From contig CALFVD010000117.1 in NCBI GenBank assembly GCA_937928005.1, positions 1 through 45,832 of the forward strand: 45,832 nucleotides of DNA, read 5' to 3'. Position numbers and translations under genes: made by a program. The notes below the pieces were generated by a model. The model saw only the letters and a program-made list of their open reading frames with translations. It was not told where the DNA came from and made no database searches. Shown here one piece after another: positions 25,863 to 34,872 of this stretch (positions are counted from its first letter, which is position 1; the number at the start of each line of letters is the position of its first letter). This DNA comes from an uncultured Neomegalonema sp. GTDB taxonomy: Bacteria > Pseudomonadota > Alphaproteobacteria > Rhodobacterales > Rhodobacteraceae.

Positions 25863-27271
25863 CATCGAGACGGGCCTTTGTGACGGGCGGCATGGCGATG
25901 GCAGCGTTGCGCCCCGATATCGCCGCCGCAGCCCCTACGCCGCCTTCGGGCGAGACGGGCTGGCTGTTGATGGATGCGGAATCCGGGGCCGTACTCGACA
26001 GCCGCGCAATCGATACCGGCTTCATTCCCGCATCGACAACGAAATCCGTAACCGCGTTGCTGACGCTATCGACCCTACCCCCAACCACGCGCTTCCTGAC
26101 CCGCATCCATGCGACCGGTCCCTTGCGCAATGGCGTGTTAGAGGGTGATCTGACGCTGGTAGGCGGGGGCGACCCGGCGCTTGATACAGGTGATCTGGCG
26201 CAGCTTGCCAAGGCGTTGCGCGCCAAAGGCTTGCGCCGGGTTGCGGGGCGTTTTCTTGTTGCCGCCATTGACGGGCCAGATGAGCCGGTACTGAATGAAC
26301 AACAACCGCTCCAAGCCAGCTATAACCCCGCAATCGGCGGATTGTGCTTAAATTTCAACCGCGTTCTCTTGCGCTGGCGCAGGCAAGGCAACCGACATCG
26401 CCTTGCCGCCATCGCCCATTCAGACAATCGTTCGGTTTCGGCTCGATCCGTGGATTTCAAAGCATCGCGTTCGGCGAGTGCACCACGACATCGCATGGAC
26501 GGAGATCGCGAAATCTGGACACTTCCTGCGCGTGACTTACACCGCGATGGGGAACGCTGGATGCCCATCCGTAATCCGGCCAGCTATGCGGGGGCTGTAT
26601 TTCGGTCGCTCTGCGATGAGGCAGGGATCGTCCTCCCCCTCGCCGAGCGGACGGATAACGTTCCAACCGACCCGCCGCTCGCGTTGCACCGATCCGATGT
26701 GGTCTTTGCTTTGACCACGAAGATGATGAAGTATTCCACCAACCTCACGGCGGAGATGCTGGGCATCGCCGCCGCACGGCGTATCGGTGGGATTCCGCGC
26801 ATGATCGAGGATGCCGCCGCCACCTCGGTCGATTGGCTACGCCGGGAGGGCGGGATCGACGGTCCCTTGACCCTCGCCAACCATTCGGGCCTATCCTCCG
26901 CATCGCGGATCACGCCCCGGCAAATGGCCGACACCCTACGCCTTGGTTATCGCCGCTTTGGCACCGGCTATATCGGGATGCACACGAAGGGCGAATTGCG
27001 TGGGAACCGCAATGGCCTACCGCCCTATCGCTTTTGGGCGAAGACCGGCACGATGAATTACGTCCGTTCCCTTGCCGGGTTTTTGGAGGTCGATGGTCGC
27101 CGCGCTATCTTTGTGATCTTTCACATGAATGCGCGCAACCGTGCCGCCCTCGACGCCGCCTATACCCCCTATGACGAGCGCCGCCCGCCCGGTTCAGGCC
27201 GCTGGCTACGCCGGGCACTCGACCATGAGAATGCACTATTGCGGGGCTGGTTGAGTGCTGGATTGCGCTGA
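25859..27271 (+). CDS. dacB: D-alanyl-D-alanine carboxypeptidase/endopeptidase (PBP4 type)
   Basis: 470 aa class C penicillin-binding protein that trims or cuts peptidoglycan cross-links in the periplasm. SxxK is PASTTKS (S59, K62), SxN is MKYSTN, and KTG is FWAKTGTMNYV (about K395). The N-terminus TSRRAFVTGGMAMAAL is a twin-arginine signal rather than the usual Sec signal, suggesting export in a folded state. ATG overlaps the nadD stop. Pairing with nadD is seen in related Rhodobacterales, as I recall. Confidence 0.9.
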   Translation: MTSRRAFVTGGMAMAALRPDIAAAAPTPPSGETGWLLMDAESGAVLDSRAIDTGFIPASTTKSVTALLTLSTLPPTTRFLTRIHATGPLRNGVLEGDLTLVGGGDPALDTGDLAQLAKALRAKGLRRVAGRFLVAAIDGPDEPVLNEQQPLQASYNPAIGGLCLNFNRVLLRWRRQGNRHRLAAIAHSDNRSVSARSVDFKASRSASAPRHRMDGDREIWTLPARDLHRDGERWMPIRNPASYAGAVFRSLCDEAGIVLPLAERTDNVPTDPPLALHRSDVVFALTTKMMKYSTNLTAEMLGIAAARRIGGIPRMIEDAAATSVDWLRREGGIDGPLTLANHSGLSSASRITPRQMADTLRLGYRRFGTGYIGMHTKGELRGNRNGLPPYRFWAKTGTMNYVRSLAGFLEVDGRRAIFVIFHMNARNRAALDAAYTPYDERRPPGSGRWLRRALDHENALLRGWLSAGLR

Positions 27272-27321
27272 ACAGGCTGCACGCCCTATATGGTCCCGAA
27301 ACCCGACAAAAGGATCATACG

Positions 27322-27780
27322 ATGACTTGGACCGTCTACCTCTCCGGCGAAATCCACACCGATTGGCGCGAGCAGATTGAAACCGGCGCACGGGAACGTG
27401 GCCTACCTGTCGAGTTTACCGCTCCCGTTACGATCCACGAAAATTCAGACGATTGCGGCGTGGCGATCCTTGGCGCAGAGCCAAACAAGTTTTGGCATGA
27501 TCACAAGGGCGCAAAGCTTAACGCGATCCGCACCCGCACGCTGATGGAGCAAGCTGATGTGGTCGTGGTGCGGTTTGGTGAGAAGTACAAGCAGTGGAAC
27601 GCGGCCTTCGATGCAGGCATGGCCGCCGCACTCGGCACGCCGCTGATCGTGCTGCATGGGCCGGACCATGCCCATGCGCTGAAGGAGGTGGATGCGGCGG
27701 CGTTGGCCGTGGCGGAACATCCCGAACAGGTGGTACAGATGCTCGATTACGTCATCAATGGCGTGTTGCCAAAGGCGTAG
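27322..27780 (+). CDS. YtoQ family protein
   Basis: 152 aa. The start WTVYLSGEIHTDWREQI and the stretch ADVVVVRFGEKYKQWNAAFDAGMAAALGTPLIVLH match the YtoQ family, which has a nucleoside deoxyribosyltransferase-like fold (NAAFDAG is the usual catalytic-region equivalent). No function is established that I know. Monocistronic, convergent with the autotransporter. Confidence 0.85.
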   Translation: MTWTVYLSGEIHTDWREQIETGARERGLPVEFTAPVTIHENSDDCGVAILGAEPNKFWHDHKGAKLNAIRTRTLMEQADVVVVRFGEKYKQWNAAFDAGMAAALGTPLIVLHGPDHAHALKEVDAAALAVAEHPEQVVQMLDYVINGVLPKA

Positions 27781-27786
27781 CCGCTC

Positions 27787-27819
27787 ACAAAAAAAACCGC
27801 CGCTCCGGGGAGCGGCGGG
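27787..27819 (-). terminator. Strong terminator for the autotransporter gene
   Basis: CCGCCGCTCC and GGAGCGGCGG (27797-27818) form a 9-10 bp stem; on the minus strand it is followed by eight U (A-run 27789-27796). It lies beyond repeat copy C, so the repeat is inside the transcript's 3' end. Confidence 0.85.
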
Positions 27820-27836
27820 CCAACTCATCAACCACG

Positions 27837-27931
27837 CTGTAGCGATTTGCGATAAACCTGAGCCATATTTCACGCCAAGAGCCGCGCGAAATATGGCGCT
27901 TGATGATTCAGGGTGATCGCAATTCGCTTTA
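27837..27931 (+). repeat. 95-bp palindromic repeat, copy C
   Basis: Inner arms CCATATTTCACGC and GCGCGAAATATGG. Compared with copies A and B the fifth base pair has changed from G-C to A-T on both sides, keeping the stem. It ends three bases from the stop codon of the autotransporter. Confidence 0.85.
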
Positions 27932-27934
27932 ATC

Positions 27935-30031
27935 TCAGAACGTGTGCTTGAACACCAGACCAAGGGTGTATCCGCTCACGCCATCCTGTCCGACATTCGT
28001 CGATCCCTGAAGGTTAACCGAGGTGCTGTGCGACAGCTCCTTGACAATTGTTGCCGATAGAAACCCATAGGAATCGTCTGGACGGGGCGCTCTCTGCACG
28101 TTTTGCGGTGCCGCACCCAAGGCGAAAGGCACCTCGACCTCATCATCGTTGAAGTCATGCTCCCACGATGCGCGCAGGCCGAAAGTCCATGTCGGATCGG
28201 ATGGCGGACGGTAGAAGCCGCCCAATGCCAGCGTGCCGCGATAGCCAACATATTCGAGGTCGCCAATGGTCGCCTGCGCCGCCACCATCGAGTCACCCAG
28301 CGCGCTTTCGGTATACCCGTCGATATCAACCCGCTCCAAGGCAAAGCCAACGCTCGGATTGACAAAAAAGCCATTACCAACAGGCAAGACGCCGCCGACA
28401 TTGGCGCGCGCGATCAAGTATGTACCGTCCGTATCGGCCTGATATCGCTCGGTCGTAACGCGCGTACCACTGATATCATTGATACTGTAGTTCCGGTCGA
28501 TATCGATGGATTCAATCACACCACCGCCGAGGAACCCGTTGACATAGACGCCGGGAATGATCTGCGCGACGCCAAAGACGCCCCCGACGAACAAGCGCGA
28601 GTCGAACCCGCCCTGATCATTCTCGAAATCGACCTGCCCATGGTCAACGCTGCCGCCAATACCGAGCAGGATGTTGGGCGCGACCATCACGTCCGCTGCC
28701 GCCTTGACCACCTGTGTTTCGGCATCAAAGCCCGGCACGACCTGCTGTGAATCGCTCTCGTAAAAACCCGCTTCCACGCCGCCATAGACCTCGACATTGC
28801 CGACCGGGCGGCGGATGCGCGCACCCGTATCATCATTGACGAAAAACGCGCCAAGGTTTAGCCGCTGCTCCAGACCCAACGACTGTTGACGTAGGGCCGA
28901 GATTGTGGCGACAGGCATTACGCCAACCTGACCGATATCGACCAATGCCGCCCTCGCAATCTGCGCCAGCACGTTATGCGCTTCCTCGCTAGGGTGAACC
29001 AGATCGGCGAAGACAAGGTCAAGACCCGCCGTAGCCGGGTTCGTGTTGATCCCCTGCACACATTGCACCGCAGAGGTTGTGCAATCAAAAATTGCACGCT
29101 GATTAACATCGGAAAATCCATAGCGAGTCGGATTATCCAGCACCGCCGACAGAACAGCATCCGAATCGACGAGCGCAACCCTACCACCAACACCGGATGC
29201 CAAAGTTTGGTTGTAAATTCCGACCAGTCTCGACAAATCAGACGCGCGCGTCGAACCAACACCGCCGACCGCAGCACTACCTTGCCCCAATGGCGTATTC
29301 GCGCCGATATCGGGCGTCGTAACAACGATGACATTGGCCGGGCCGCGCGCGAGGATTTGTTCGATACCGCCCACCAACTGACCCGCCGCCTGCGCCGCCG
29401 CGCCATTTGCCTGCGCATCCGTGAGCGCACCAACTGCGGTGCCACCTTCCAGCGTCAAGACGTCATTCGCACCGGCCCATACGACGATCAGATCAGAGCC
29501 GTTAAAACTATCATTCGCAGCGAGGAGCCTGTCAATCTGCGTCAGTGCCGGGGTCTGCGTAATGCCCAGTTGCGTTGGCGTTGGAGTGCCGGGACCGCTA
29601 ACCGGATCATTCTGTCCTGCGGCAGGGGCGGCCACGCGCGCCCCCCCTTGGGCGTAGTTCGTACCATCCAAGGGAATGTCGTTCACCAACCCCGCAAGCG
29701 GTGTGCCGGTTGCCGCAGGAACGCCCGTGATGAGGTTTGGCTGGAGCGGGATGCCGAAACTATCGGCAAGTACTTCGGCATAGGTCCGGCTACTGCCATC
29801 CGCTGCGTTATTGGTGAAGCGGAAACGAAAATCCTGATTGGCTAAGCTTGGCGGCGTCGCGCCCTGTCCTGCGAGAATAAAGGTACTCGATTGTGTATAG
29901 GTGCCGCCATCACTGAGACTATCGCCGATGACGAACATGCGGTTTAGCTCGAATTCATCCGCCATCGCAGTGGTGGATAATGTCACAGCAAGCGCAGTGC
30001 TCGCCAGCAAAGACTTGGTTCCGAAACCCAT
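27935..30031 (-). CDS. SGNH/GDSL esterase autotransporter
   Basis: 698 aa type V secreted esterase of the EstA/ApeE kind. Signal peptide (1-24), then a SGNH hydrolase passenger: block I GDSLSDGG (S38), block II-like GTNYAQGGARV, block III WAGANDV, block V DLVHPSEEAH. From about residue 410 the sequence becomes a 12-strand-like barrel ending in VFKHTF with the terminal phenylalanine needed for outer-membrane insertion. It should be surface-displayed and hydrolyse acyl esters. The passenger contains one internal cysteine pair (FDCTTSAVQC). Its own terminator lies at 27787 and copy C of the repeat sits in its 3' untranslated region. Confidence 0.9.
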   Translation of the reverse strand: MGFGTKSLLASTALAVTLSTTAMADEFELNRMFVIGDSLSDGGTYTQSSTFILAGQGATPPSLANQDFRFRFTNNAADGSSRTYAEVLADSFGIPLQPNLITGVPAATGTPLAGLVNDIPLDGTNYAQGGARVAAPAAGQNDPVSGPGTPTPTQLGITQTPALTQIDRLLAANDSFNGSDLIVVWAGANDVLTLEGGTAVGALTDAQANGAAAQAAGQLVGGIEQILARGPANVIVVTTPDIGANTPLGQGSAAVGGVGSTRASDLSRLVGIYNQTLASGVGGRVALVDSDAVLSAVLDNPTRYGFSDVNQRAIFDCTTSAVQCVQGINTNPATAGLDLVFADLVHPSEEAHNVLAQIARAALVDIGQVGVMPVATISALRQQSLGLEQRLNLGAFFVNDDTGARIRRPVGNVEVYGGVEAGFYESDSQQVVPGFDAETQVVKAAADVMVAPNILLGIGGSVDHGQVDFENDQGGFDSRLFVGGVFGVAQIIPGVYVNGFLGGGVIESIDIDRNYSINDISGTRVTTERYQADTDGTYLIARANVGGVLPVGNGFFVNPSVGFALERVDIDGYTESALGDSMVAAQATIGDLEYVGYRGTLALGGFYRPPSDPTWTFGLRASWEHDFNDDEVEVPFALGAAPQNVQRAPRPDDSYGFLSATIVKELSHSTSVNLQGSTNVGQDGVSGYTLGLVFKHTF

Positions 30032-30447
30032 TCTAATCTCCCTTGCCTGCCCCTTTCGGACAGTTTCTTGTCACTCACCCCCGAATTCTCGCGAGGGAGT
30101 ATGCGAGCGATGACCCGCATATCGTTCTTTGTACAGAGTGACGTAGGGTCCGATACTTGACTATGGGTGATTACGCCCTAAGGGCACGCAGAAATGTCAC
30201 ACCCACGGTGGCCGGGGTGTAGCGCCGCAGATCTGCTCTTTTTCGGTAATGCGGGGTTACGTGTGATGCTTTTTGAAACACCAAACGCCTTATTTTACGT
30301 GGCTCTTGGCGCAAAATATGCGCTCATGCTTATCGCAATTGAATCAATAGATGACTTCTTTATGCTGCCCCGGATGTTCTGTGGCACCAAGTTACGCGGT
30401 GCTGGTCCGGGGCAGTGGAAAGAGGCCGTTGGCAAGGAGCGTTGATC
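30032..30447. other. 416-bp intergenic region with a decayed repeat
   Basis: Between the autotransporter start and the fadJ stop. It should hold the autotransporter promoter, which I cannot place. The only structured element seen is the decayed repeat copy E at 30271-30350. No gene seen. Confidence 0.45.
30271..30350 (-). repeat. Decayed 95-bp repeat, copy E
   Basis: Minus orientation. Aligns with copy B through TTGAAACACCAAACGCC, TATTTTACGTG, CTCTTGGCGCAAAATATG and CTTATCGCAATTG; the outer ends are lost. Confidence 0.6.
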
Positions 30448-32658
30448 TTACGCCGCTGCCTGTTGCGGTTGGAAGCGTCCGTAGAAGGTTTCGCCCTTAG
30501 CTGCGATATCTTTCAAGAGGTTAGGTGCAGCAAAGCGGTTGCCGTATTTGGCGGTCAAGGCATCACAAATCGCGACAACATCCGCCGGTCCCGTAAGGTC
30601 AATCCACGACATCGGGCCGCCCGACCATGGGGCAAAACCCCAGCCGAGGATTGCGCCAACATCGCCCTCACGGATATCGACCAGCACATCCTCTTCCTTG
30701 GCGCGCACGGCCTCCAACACTTGCGCGAGGATCAGGCGGTTCTTGACCTCCTCAAAGTCGGGTTGGTCTTCCGAGACAGGAAAATGCGTGGCGAGATCAG
30801 GCCATAGCGCCTGACGTTTGCCATTTTCGTCATAGTCATAGAAGCCCTTGCCGTTCTTGCGCCCTGCGCGGCCTTGGTCTTCATAGAGAGCCTTAATCAC
30901 ATCATCCGCGCCGGTGCCGACATAGGCATCACCCATCTGCGCCTTGGTTGCCGACATGATGCGGTGGCCAAGCTCAAGCGAGGTTTCATCGGTCAGTTGC
31001 AGCGGCGCAACAGGCATGCCGATTTGCTTGGCGGCGTTCTCGATCAGGGTCGGGTTAACCCCCTCGCTGACCATTATCATCGCCTCGTTTAGATACGGGA
31101 TAATGCAGCGATTGGCGTAGAAGAAGCGCGCATCGTTGACGACGATCGGCGTTTTCTTGATCTGGCGTACGAAATCGAGCGCCTTGGCAACCGCCAGATC
31201 GTTGGTTTTTTCGCCCTTGATGATCTCGACCAGCATCATTTTATGCACCGGCGAGAAGAAGTGGATGCCGATGAAATTATTGGGGCGGCTCGATGCCTTG
31301 GCCAGCCCGGTAATGGGCAGGGTCGAGGTATTGGTGGCAAAGATGGCGTCATCGGCAATGACGGCCTCGACCTTGGCGGTGACTTCGGCCTTGATCTTTG
31401 GGTCTTCAAACACGGCTTCAACGATAAGATCACAGCCTTTCAGCGCGTCATAATCCGGCGTGGCGTTTACATGGGCGAGGATTTCGGTTTTCGCCTCCTC
31501 CGTCACCTTCTTGCGCTTGACGCCCTGGTCCAGCAGCCCCTCAATGGTTGCATGGCCCTTGTCAGCGGCCTCCTGATCGCGGTCAACGAGGACAACGTCG
31601 ATACCCGCGCGCGCAGCAACAAAACCGATGCCCGCACCCATCATACCCGCGCCGATGACGCCGACCGATTTGACCTTTGCGTCCGGTACATCAGGGCGGC
31701 GCGCGCCTTTCTCAATGGCTTGTTTGTTCACGAAGAGCGAGCGGATCATCGCCGCCGAGCGTGGGTCCATCAGGACAGAAGTGAACCAGCGTGCCTCAAT
31801 CTTGAGCGCATTATCCATATCGACCAGCGCGCCTTCATAGACCGCCGAGAGCATTGCATTGGTCTGTGGGTAGACGCCCGCTGTCTTGCCGTGGGTCATG
31901 GCAACCGCACCGAGAAAGGTGGGGAAACCTTTTGGCGTGTAGGGCGCACCACCCGGTAACTTGAAGCCCTTTGCGTCCCATGGTTTGACCGCATCGCTTT
32001 CGGATGAACCTTTGACCCATTCGACGGCCTTTGCGACCAGCTCATCGGCAGGAACGATCTCATCGATCAGAAGGCCGGCCTTGGCCTTCTTAGGGTTCAC
32101 CAATTTGCCTTGCAGCAGGTAATCGGCGGCACCCATGATACCCAGCATTCGCACAAGACGGGTGGTGCCGCCCGCACCGGGGAAAAGACCGACGAGCGTT
32201 TCGGGCAGGCCCAGTTTGGCCTTCGGGTTGTCGGCGCTAAAGCGACGGTGGCAAGCGAGCAGCAACTCGAACACGCCACCAAGCGCCGTGCCGGGGGTGG
32301 CGGCGGCAAAGACCTTACCGCCTTTTTTCGTTTTGGGATCAGCGCCTGCGACCTCGATCTTACGATACAGAGAGTGCAGCGCCCAGACAAAACCGAACAG
32401 CGCCTCGCCGACATTGCCGCCTTCTTTCACAGCCTGCGCCTTGATCTGCGCCAGCATGGTCAGATCGACACCACCACCCATATCGTTCTTAGCCGAGGTA
32501 ATGACCGCGCCCTTCAGGCTGTCATCCGCCAGCACTTTGTCAACGGCGGCATCCAGTTCCCGGATCACATCTGCCGTCATCACGTTCATGGACCGATCTT
32601 CCATGTCCCATGTAATGATCGCGACATCGCCATCGGTCGTATATTTCCAGTTCGTCAT
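30448..32658 (-). CDS. fadJ: Bifunctional enoyl-CoA hydratase/3-hydroxyacyl-CoA dehydrogenase
   Basis: 736 aa fatty-acid oxidation alpha-type protein. N-terminal crotonase domain (to about 290; LGLPETLVGLFPGAGGTTRLVR holds a catalytic glutamate), then NAD-binding GVIGAGMMGAGIGFVAARAG, catalytic histidine in GIHFFSPVHKMMLVE, and two C-terminal HAD domains (EGVNPTLIENAAKQIGMPV; GWGFAPWSGGPMSW). It hydrates enoyl-CoA and oxidises the hydroxyacyl product. The ATG at 32658 (MTNWKYTT) follows a GGGAGAAGAGA site; the open frame beyond it runs through repeat copy D and is not coding. Works with fadA and the acyl-CoA dehydrogenase on the same strand. FadB is the alternative name for the same fusion. 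Confidence 0.93.
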   Translation of the reverse strand: MTNWKYTTDGDVAIITWDMEDRSMNVMTADVIRELDAAVDKVLADDSLKGAVITSAKNDMGGGVDLTMLAQIKAQAVKEGGNVGEALFGFVWALHSLYRKIEVAGADPKTKKGGKVFAAATPGTALGGVFELLLACHRRFSADNPKAKLGLPETLVGLFPGAGGTTRLVRMLGIMGAADYLLQGKLVNPKKAKAGLLIDEIVPADELVAKAVEWVKGSSESDAVKPWDAKGFKLPGGAPYTPKGFPTFLGAVAMTHGKTAGVYPQTNAMLSAVYEGALVDMDNALKIEARWFTSVLMDPRSAAMIRSLFVNKQAIEKGARRPDVPDAKVKSVGVIGAGMMGAGIGFVAARAGIDVVLVDRDQEAADKGHATIEGLLDQGVKRKKVTEEAKTEILAHVNATPDYDALKGCDLIVEAVFEDPKIKAEVTAKVEAVIADDAIFATNTSTLPITGLAKASSRPNNFIGIHFFSPVHKMMLVEIIKGEKTNDLAVAKALDFVRQIKKTPIVVNDARFFYANRCIIPYLNEAMIMVSEGVNPTLIENAAKQIGMPVAPLQLTDETSLELGHRIMSATKAQMGDAYVGTGADDVIKALYEDQGRAGRKNGKGFYDYDENGKRQALWPDLATHFPVSEDQPDFEEVKNRLILAQVLEAVRAKEEDVLVDIREGDVGAILGWGFAPWSGGPMSWIDLTGPADVVAICDALTAKYGNRFAAPNLLKDIAAKGETFYGRFQPQQAAA

Positions 32659-32848
32659 ATCTCTTCTCCCTGTCGGGTTATTCATGAGGCGAAGTATTCG
32701 TACACAGCCATTCGGCAAATTTATCTCGCGAGAGGTTTCCGGGGTGAGGGTGGGAAGCTTCTCGGTACATGCGGCATTACCGGCGCATTGAAGAGCGCCA
32801 TTCACACTCAAAAAAAGGCTTCGGCCATTATGGAGGGCAGCACACTTG

Positions 32849-32943
32849 CTATAGCGATATGCGATAAACCTGAGCCATATTTCACGCCAAGAGCCGCGCA
32901 AAATATGGCGCTTAGTGATTCAGGATAATCGCAATTCGCTTTA
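32849..32943 (+). repeat. 95-bp palindromic repeat, copy D
   Basis: Starts CTATAGCG, ends CGCTTTA. Inner arms CCATATTTCACGC and GCGCAAAATATGG. It lies between the stop of the cupin gene and the start of fadJ, so it may split the fadA-cupin unit from fadJ. Confidence 0.85.
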
Positions 32944-32956
32944 GCACCCGCACATG

Positions 32957-33460
32957 TCATCTCTTCAGTCCTTCATCCAATCCTATCATAACCACCTCTT
33001 CACCATCTGCATCGGGCAGGTGTTCCACCGTCACCGTATCGCCATTATGGCGCGTTGCTGTCAGTCCCGCGTCGGGAAAGACCACCTTGTCATGCGGCGC
33101 ACGAAGGCCGACTTCGAGGAAGGATGCGAGGCTATTGGATTCGTTCACCACATGGTGCGCGCGCTCAATACCCGCTGGAAAGGCCGCAACATCACCATTC
33201 CTCAAGATCCGCCTCTCATCCCCTTCGATCAGCACTACTTCACCTTCCAGCACATAGATGAACTCATCCTCCACAGCGTGCCAATGGCGTAAGGTCGACT
33301 GAGCATCAGGGCCAAGATGGACTAGATTCACATCGAATTGCGACAGCCCACCAGAACGGGCCAGCCGCTTGAAGGCCCGAGCGCCGAGATGGGTTGCGAT
33401 CGGCTCTGGGAAGCTATCGGTGCCCTCCCAATCGATGGCGTTAACGTCGACCTGCGGCAT
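32957..33460 (-). CDS. Cupin domain protein
   Basis: 167 aa. Cupin motif 1 is the RHWHAVEDEFIYVLEGE block and motif 2 is GDVAAFPAGIERAHHVVN, so metal-binding histidines (HWH, then E, then H) are present. The gene starts two bases after the fadA stop (TGA-AA-ATG), so it belongs to the fadA transcript. Likely an enzyme or sensor of small metabolites; function within beta-oxidation is unknown. Confidence 0.82.
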   Translation of the reverse strand: MPQVDVNAIDWEGTDSFPEPIATHLGARAFKRLARSGGLSQFDVNLVHLGPDAQSTLRHWHAVEDEFIYVLEGEVVLIEGDERRILRNGDVAAFPAGIERAHHVVNESNSLASFLEVGLRAPHDKVVFPDAGLTATRHNGDTVTVEHLPDADGEEVVMIGLDEGLKR

Positions 33461-33462
33461 TT

Positions 33463-34674
33463 TCAGACGCGCTCGATCACTGTAGACGCGCCCATACCAG
33501 AGGCGATGCAGAGGGTACAAAGGGCCGTTTCGCCATCCGTGCGCTCTAACTCATCCAGTGCAGTACCGATAATCATCGCGCCGGTCGCCCCCAAGGGGTG
33601 GCCCATCGCAATCGAGCCACCATTGGTATTGAGCTTGGCATGATCGACATCGAACGCCTGTATGAAGCGCAGCACGACAGAGGCAAACGCCTCATTGACC
33701 TCAAACAGATCGAAATCGGCGATTGTCATGCCGGTCTCGCGCAGCACTTTTTCGGTCACGGGGACCGGGCCGGTGAGCATGATGGTCGGGTCCGTGCCAA
33801 TCTTGGCAGTATGTTTGATGCGAGCGCGGGGTTTGAGTCCCATGCGCTCACCGGCTTCTTTGGAGCCGATCAGTATGGCCGCAGCACCATCCACGATGCC
33901 GGACGAGTTGCCCGCATGATGGACGTGGTTCACGCGGTCAAGTTCGGGGTATTTAAGTAGGGCTACGGCGTCAAAGCCGGGCATCTTTTCGCCCATCTCC
34001 GCAAAGCTGGCTTTCAGACCACCCAAACTCTGCATGTCGGTGCCGGGGCGAATATGCTCATCATGGTCGAGAATGGTGACGCCGTTCATGTCCTTGACCG
34101 GGATCACTGATTTCTCGAAGCGTTTTGCTTCCCACGCTGCTGCCGCGCGTTTTTGGCTCTCGACTGCAAAGGCATCGCAATCATCACGGCTAAAGCCGTA
34201 TGTCGTGGCGATAATATCCGCCGAGATACCCTGTGGCACGAAATAGGATTTCATAGCGGGGATCGGGTCAACGGCGATGGCGAAACCATCGCTGCCCATG
34301 GGAACACGGCTCATCATCTCGACGCCGCCAGCGACATATAGCTCGCCTGCACCGCCCTTAACTTGATTTGCTGCGAGGTTTACCGCCTCCATGCCGGACG
34401 CGCAGAAGCGGTTGATGTGTAGGCCCGGCACACTCTCGTCATAGCCCGCCTGTAGCACCGCCGTCCTTGCGATTTCGCCGCCCTGTTCACCCACAGGGGT
34501 CACACAGCCGAGAATCACATCCTCAATCATCGCAGTATCGAGGTTGTTACGGTCGCGCAGGGCTTCAAGAACTGTAGAAGCGCATTTTAGCGACGTGACT
34601 TCGTGTAGCGCACCGTTTTTCTTTCCCTTGCCGCGTGGGGTGCGAACACTGTCGAAAATATAGGCTTCAGTCAT
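33463..34674 (-). CDS. fadA: Acetyl-CoA C-acyltransferase (3-ketoacyl-CoA thiolase)
   Basis: 403 aa thiolase performing the final cleavage of beta-oxidation. Acyl-accepting cysteine C91 in [10 protein letters not shown], histidine in MGHPLGATG (about 359) and the second cysteine at about C389 in [10 protein letters not shown]. The ATG at 34674 (MTEAYIFD) has AGGAG six bases upstream; the open frame continues to 34731 without family sequence. It leads the fadA-cupin pair and probably forms a complex with FadJ. Confidence 0.93.
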   Translation of the reverse strand: MTEAYIFDSVRTPRGKGKKNGALHEVTSLKCASTVLEALRDRNNLDTAMIEDVILGCVTPVGEQGGEIARTAVLQAGYDESVPGLHINRFCASGMEAVNLAANQVKGGAGELYVAGGVEMMSRVPMGSDGFAIAVDPIPAMKSYFVPQGISADIIATTYGFSRDDCDAFAVESQKRAAAAWEAKRFEKSVIPVKDMNGVTILDHDEHIRPGTDMQSLGGLKASFAEMGEKMPGFDAVALLKYPELDRVNHVHHAGNSSGIVDGAAAILIGSKEAGERMGLKPRARIKHTAKIGTDPTIMLTGPVPVTEKVLRETGMTIADFDLFEVNEAFASVVLRFIQAFDVDHAKLNTNGGSIAMGHPLGATGAMIIGTALDELERTDGETALCTLCIASGMGASTVIERV

Positions 34675-34768
34675 AGTTAACTCCTTTAAAAAAGAGAATA
34701 ATTTCATCTTGCCACGTATGGCTGCATTCAATGGTGGCTTCTATTTCCCTAGGGTAGATCACGCAGCA

Positions 34769-34784
34769 TTGACATATACGTTAC
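34769..34784. promoter_or_regulatory. Weak candidate MerR operator upstream of fadA
   Basis: TTGACATATACGTTAC shares the TGAC and ACGT half-site pattern of the palindrome at 40048 (10 of 16 bases). It lies about 95 bp before the fadA ATG. Suggestive only. Confidence 0.3.
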
Positions 34785-34872
34785 CGGTTGTGTGCCAATA
34801 TTGACCACAAATGAAACCCATTAGCGCCATATGTACCATTCCAGCACAATTTAAACCTCTAGGAGACTGACG

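Noticed and set aside
32659..32901. N-terminal extension of fadJ through repeat copy D
   Set aside because: Crotonase homology begins at MTNWKYTT (32658) with a ribosome site directly upstream; the extension is repeat sequence.
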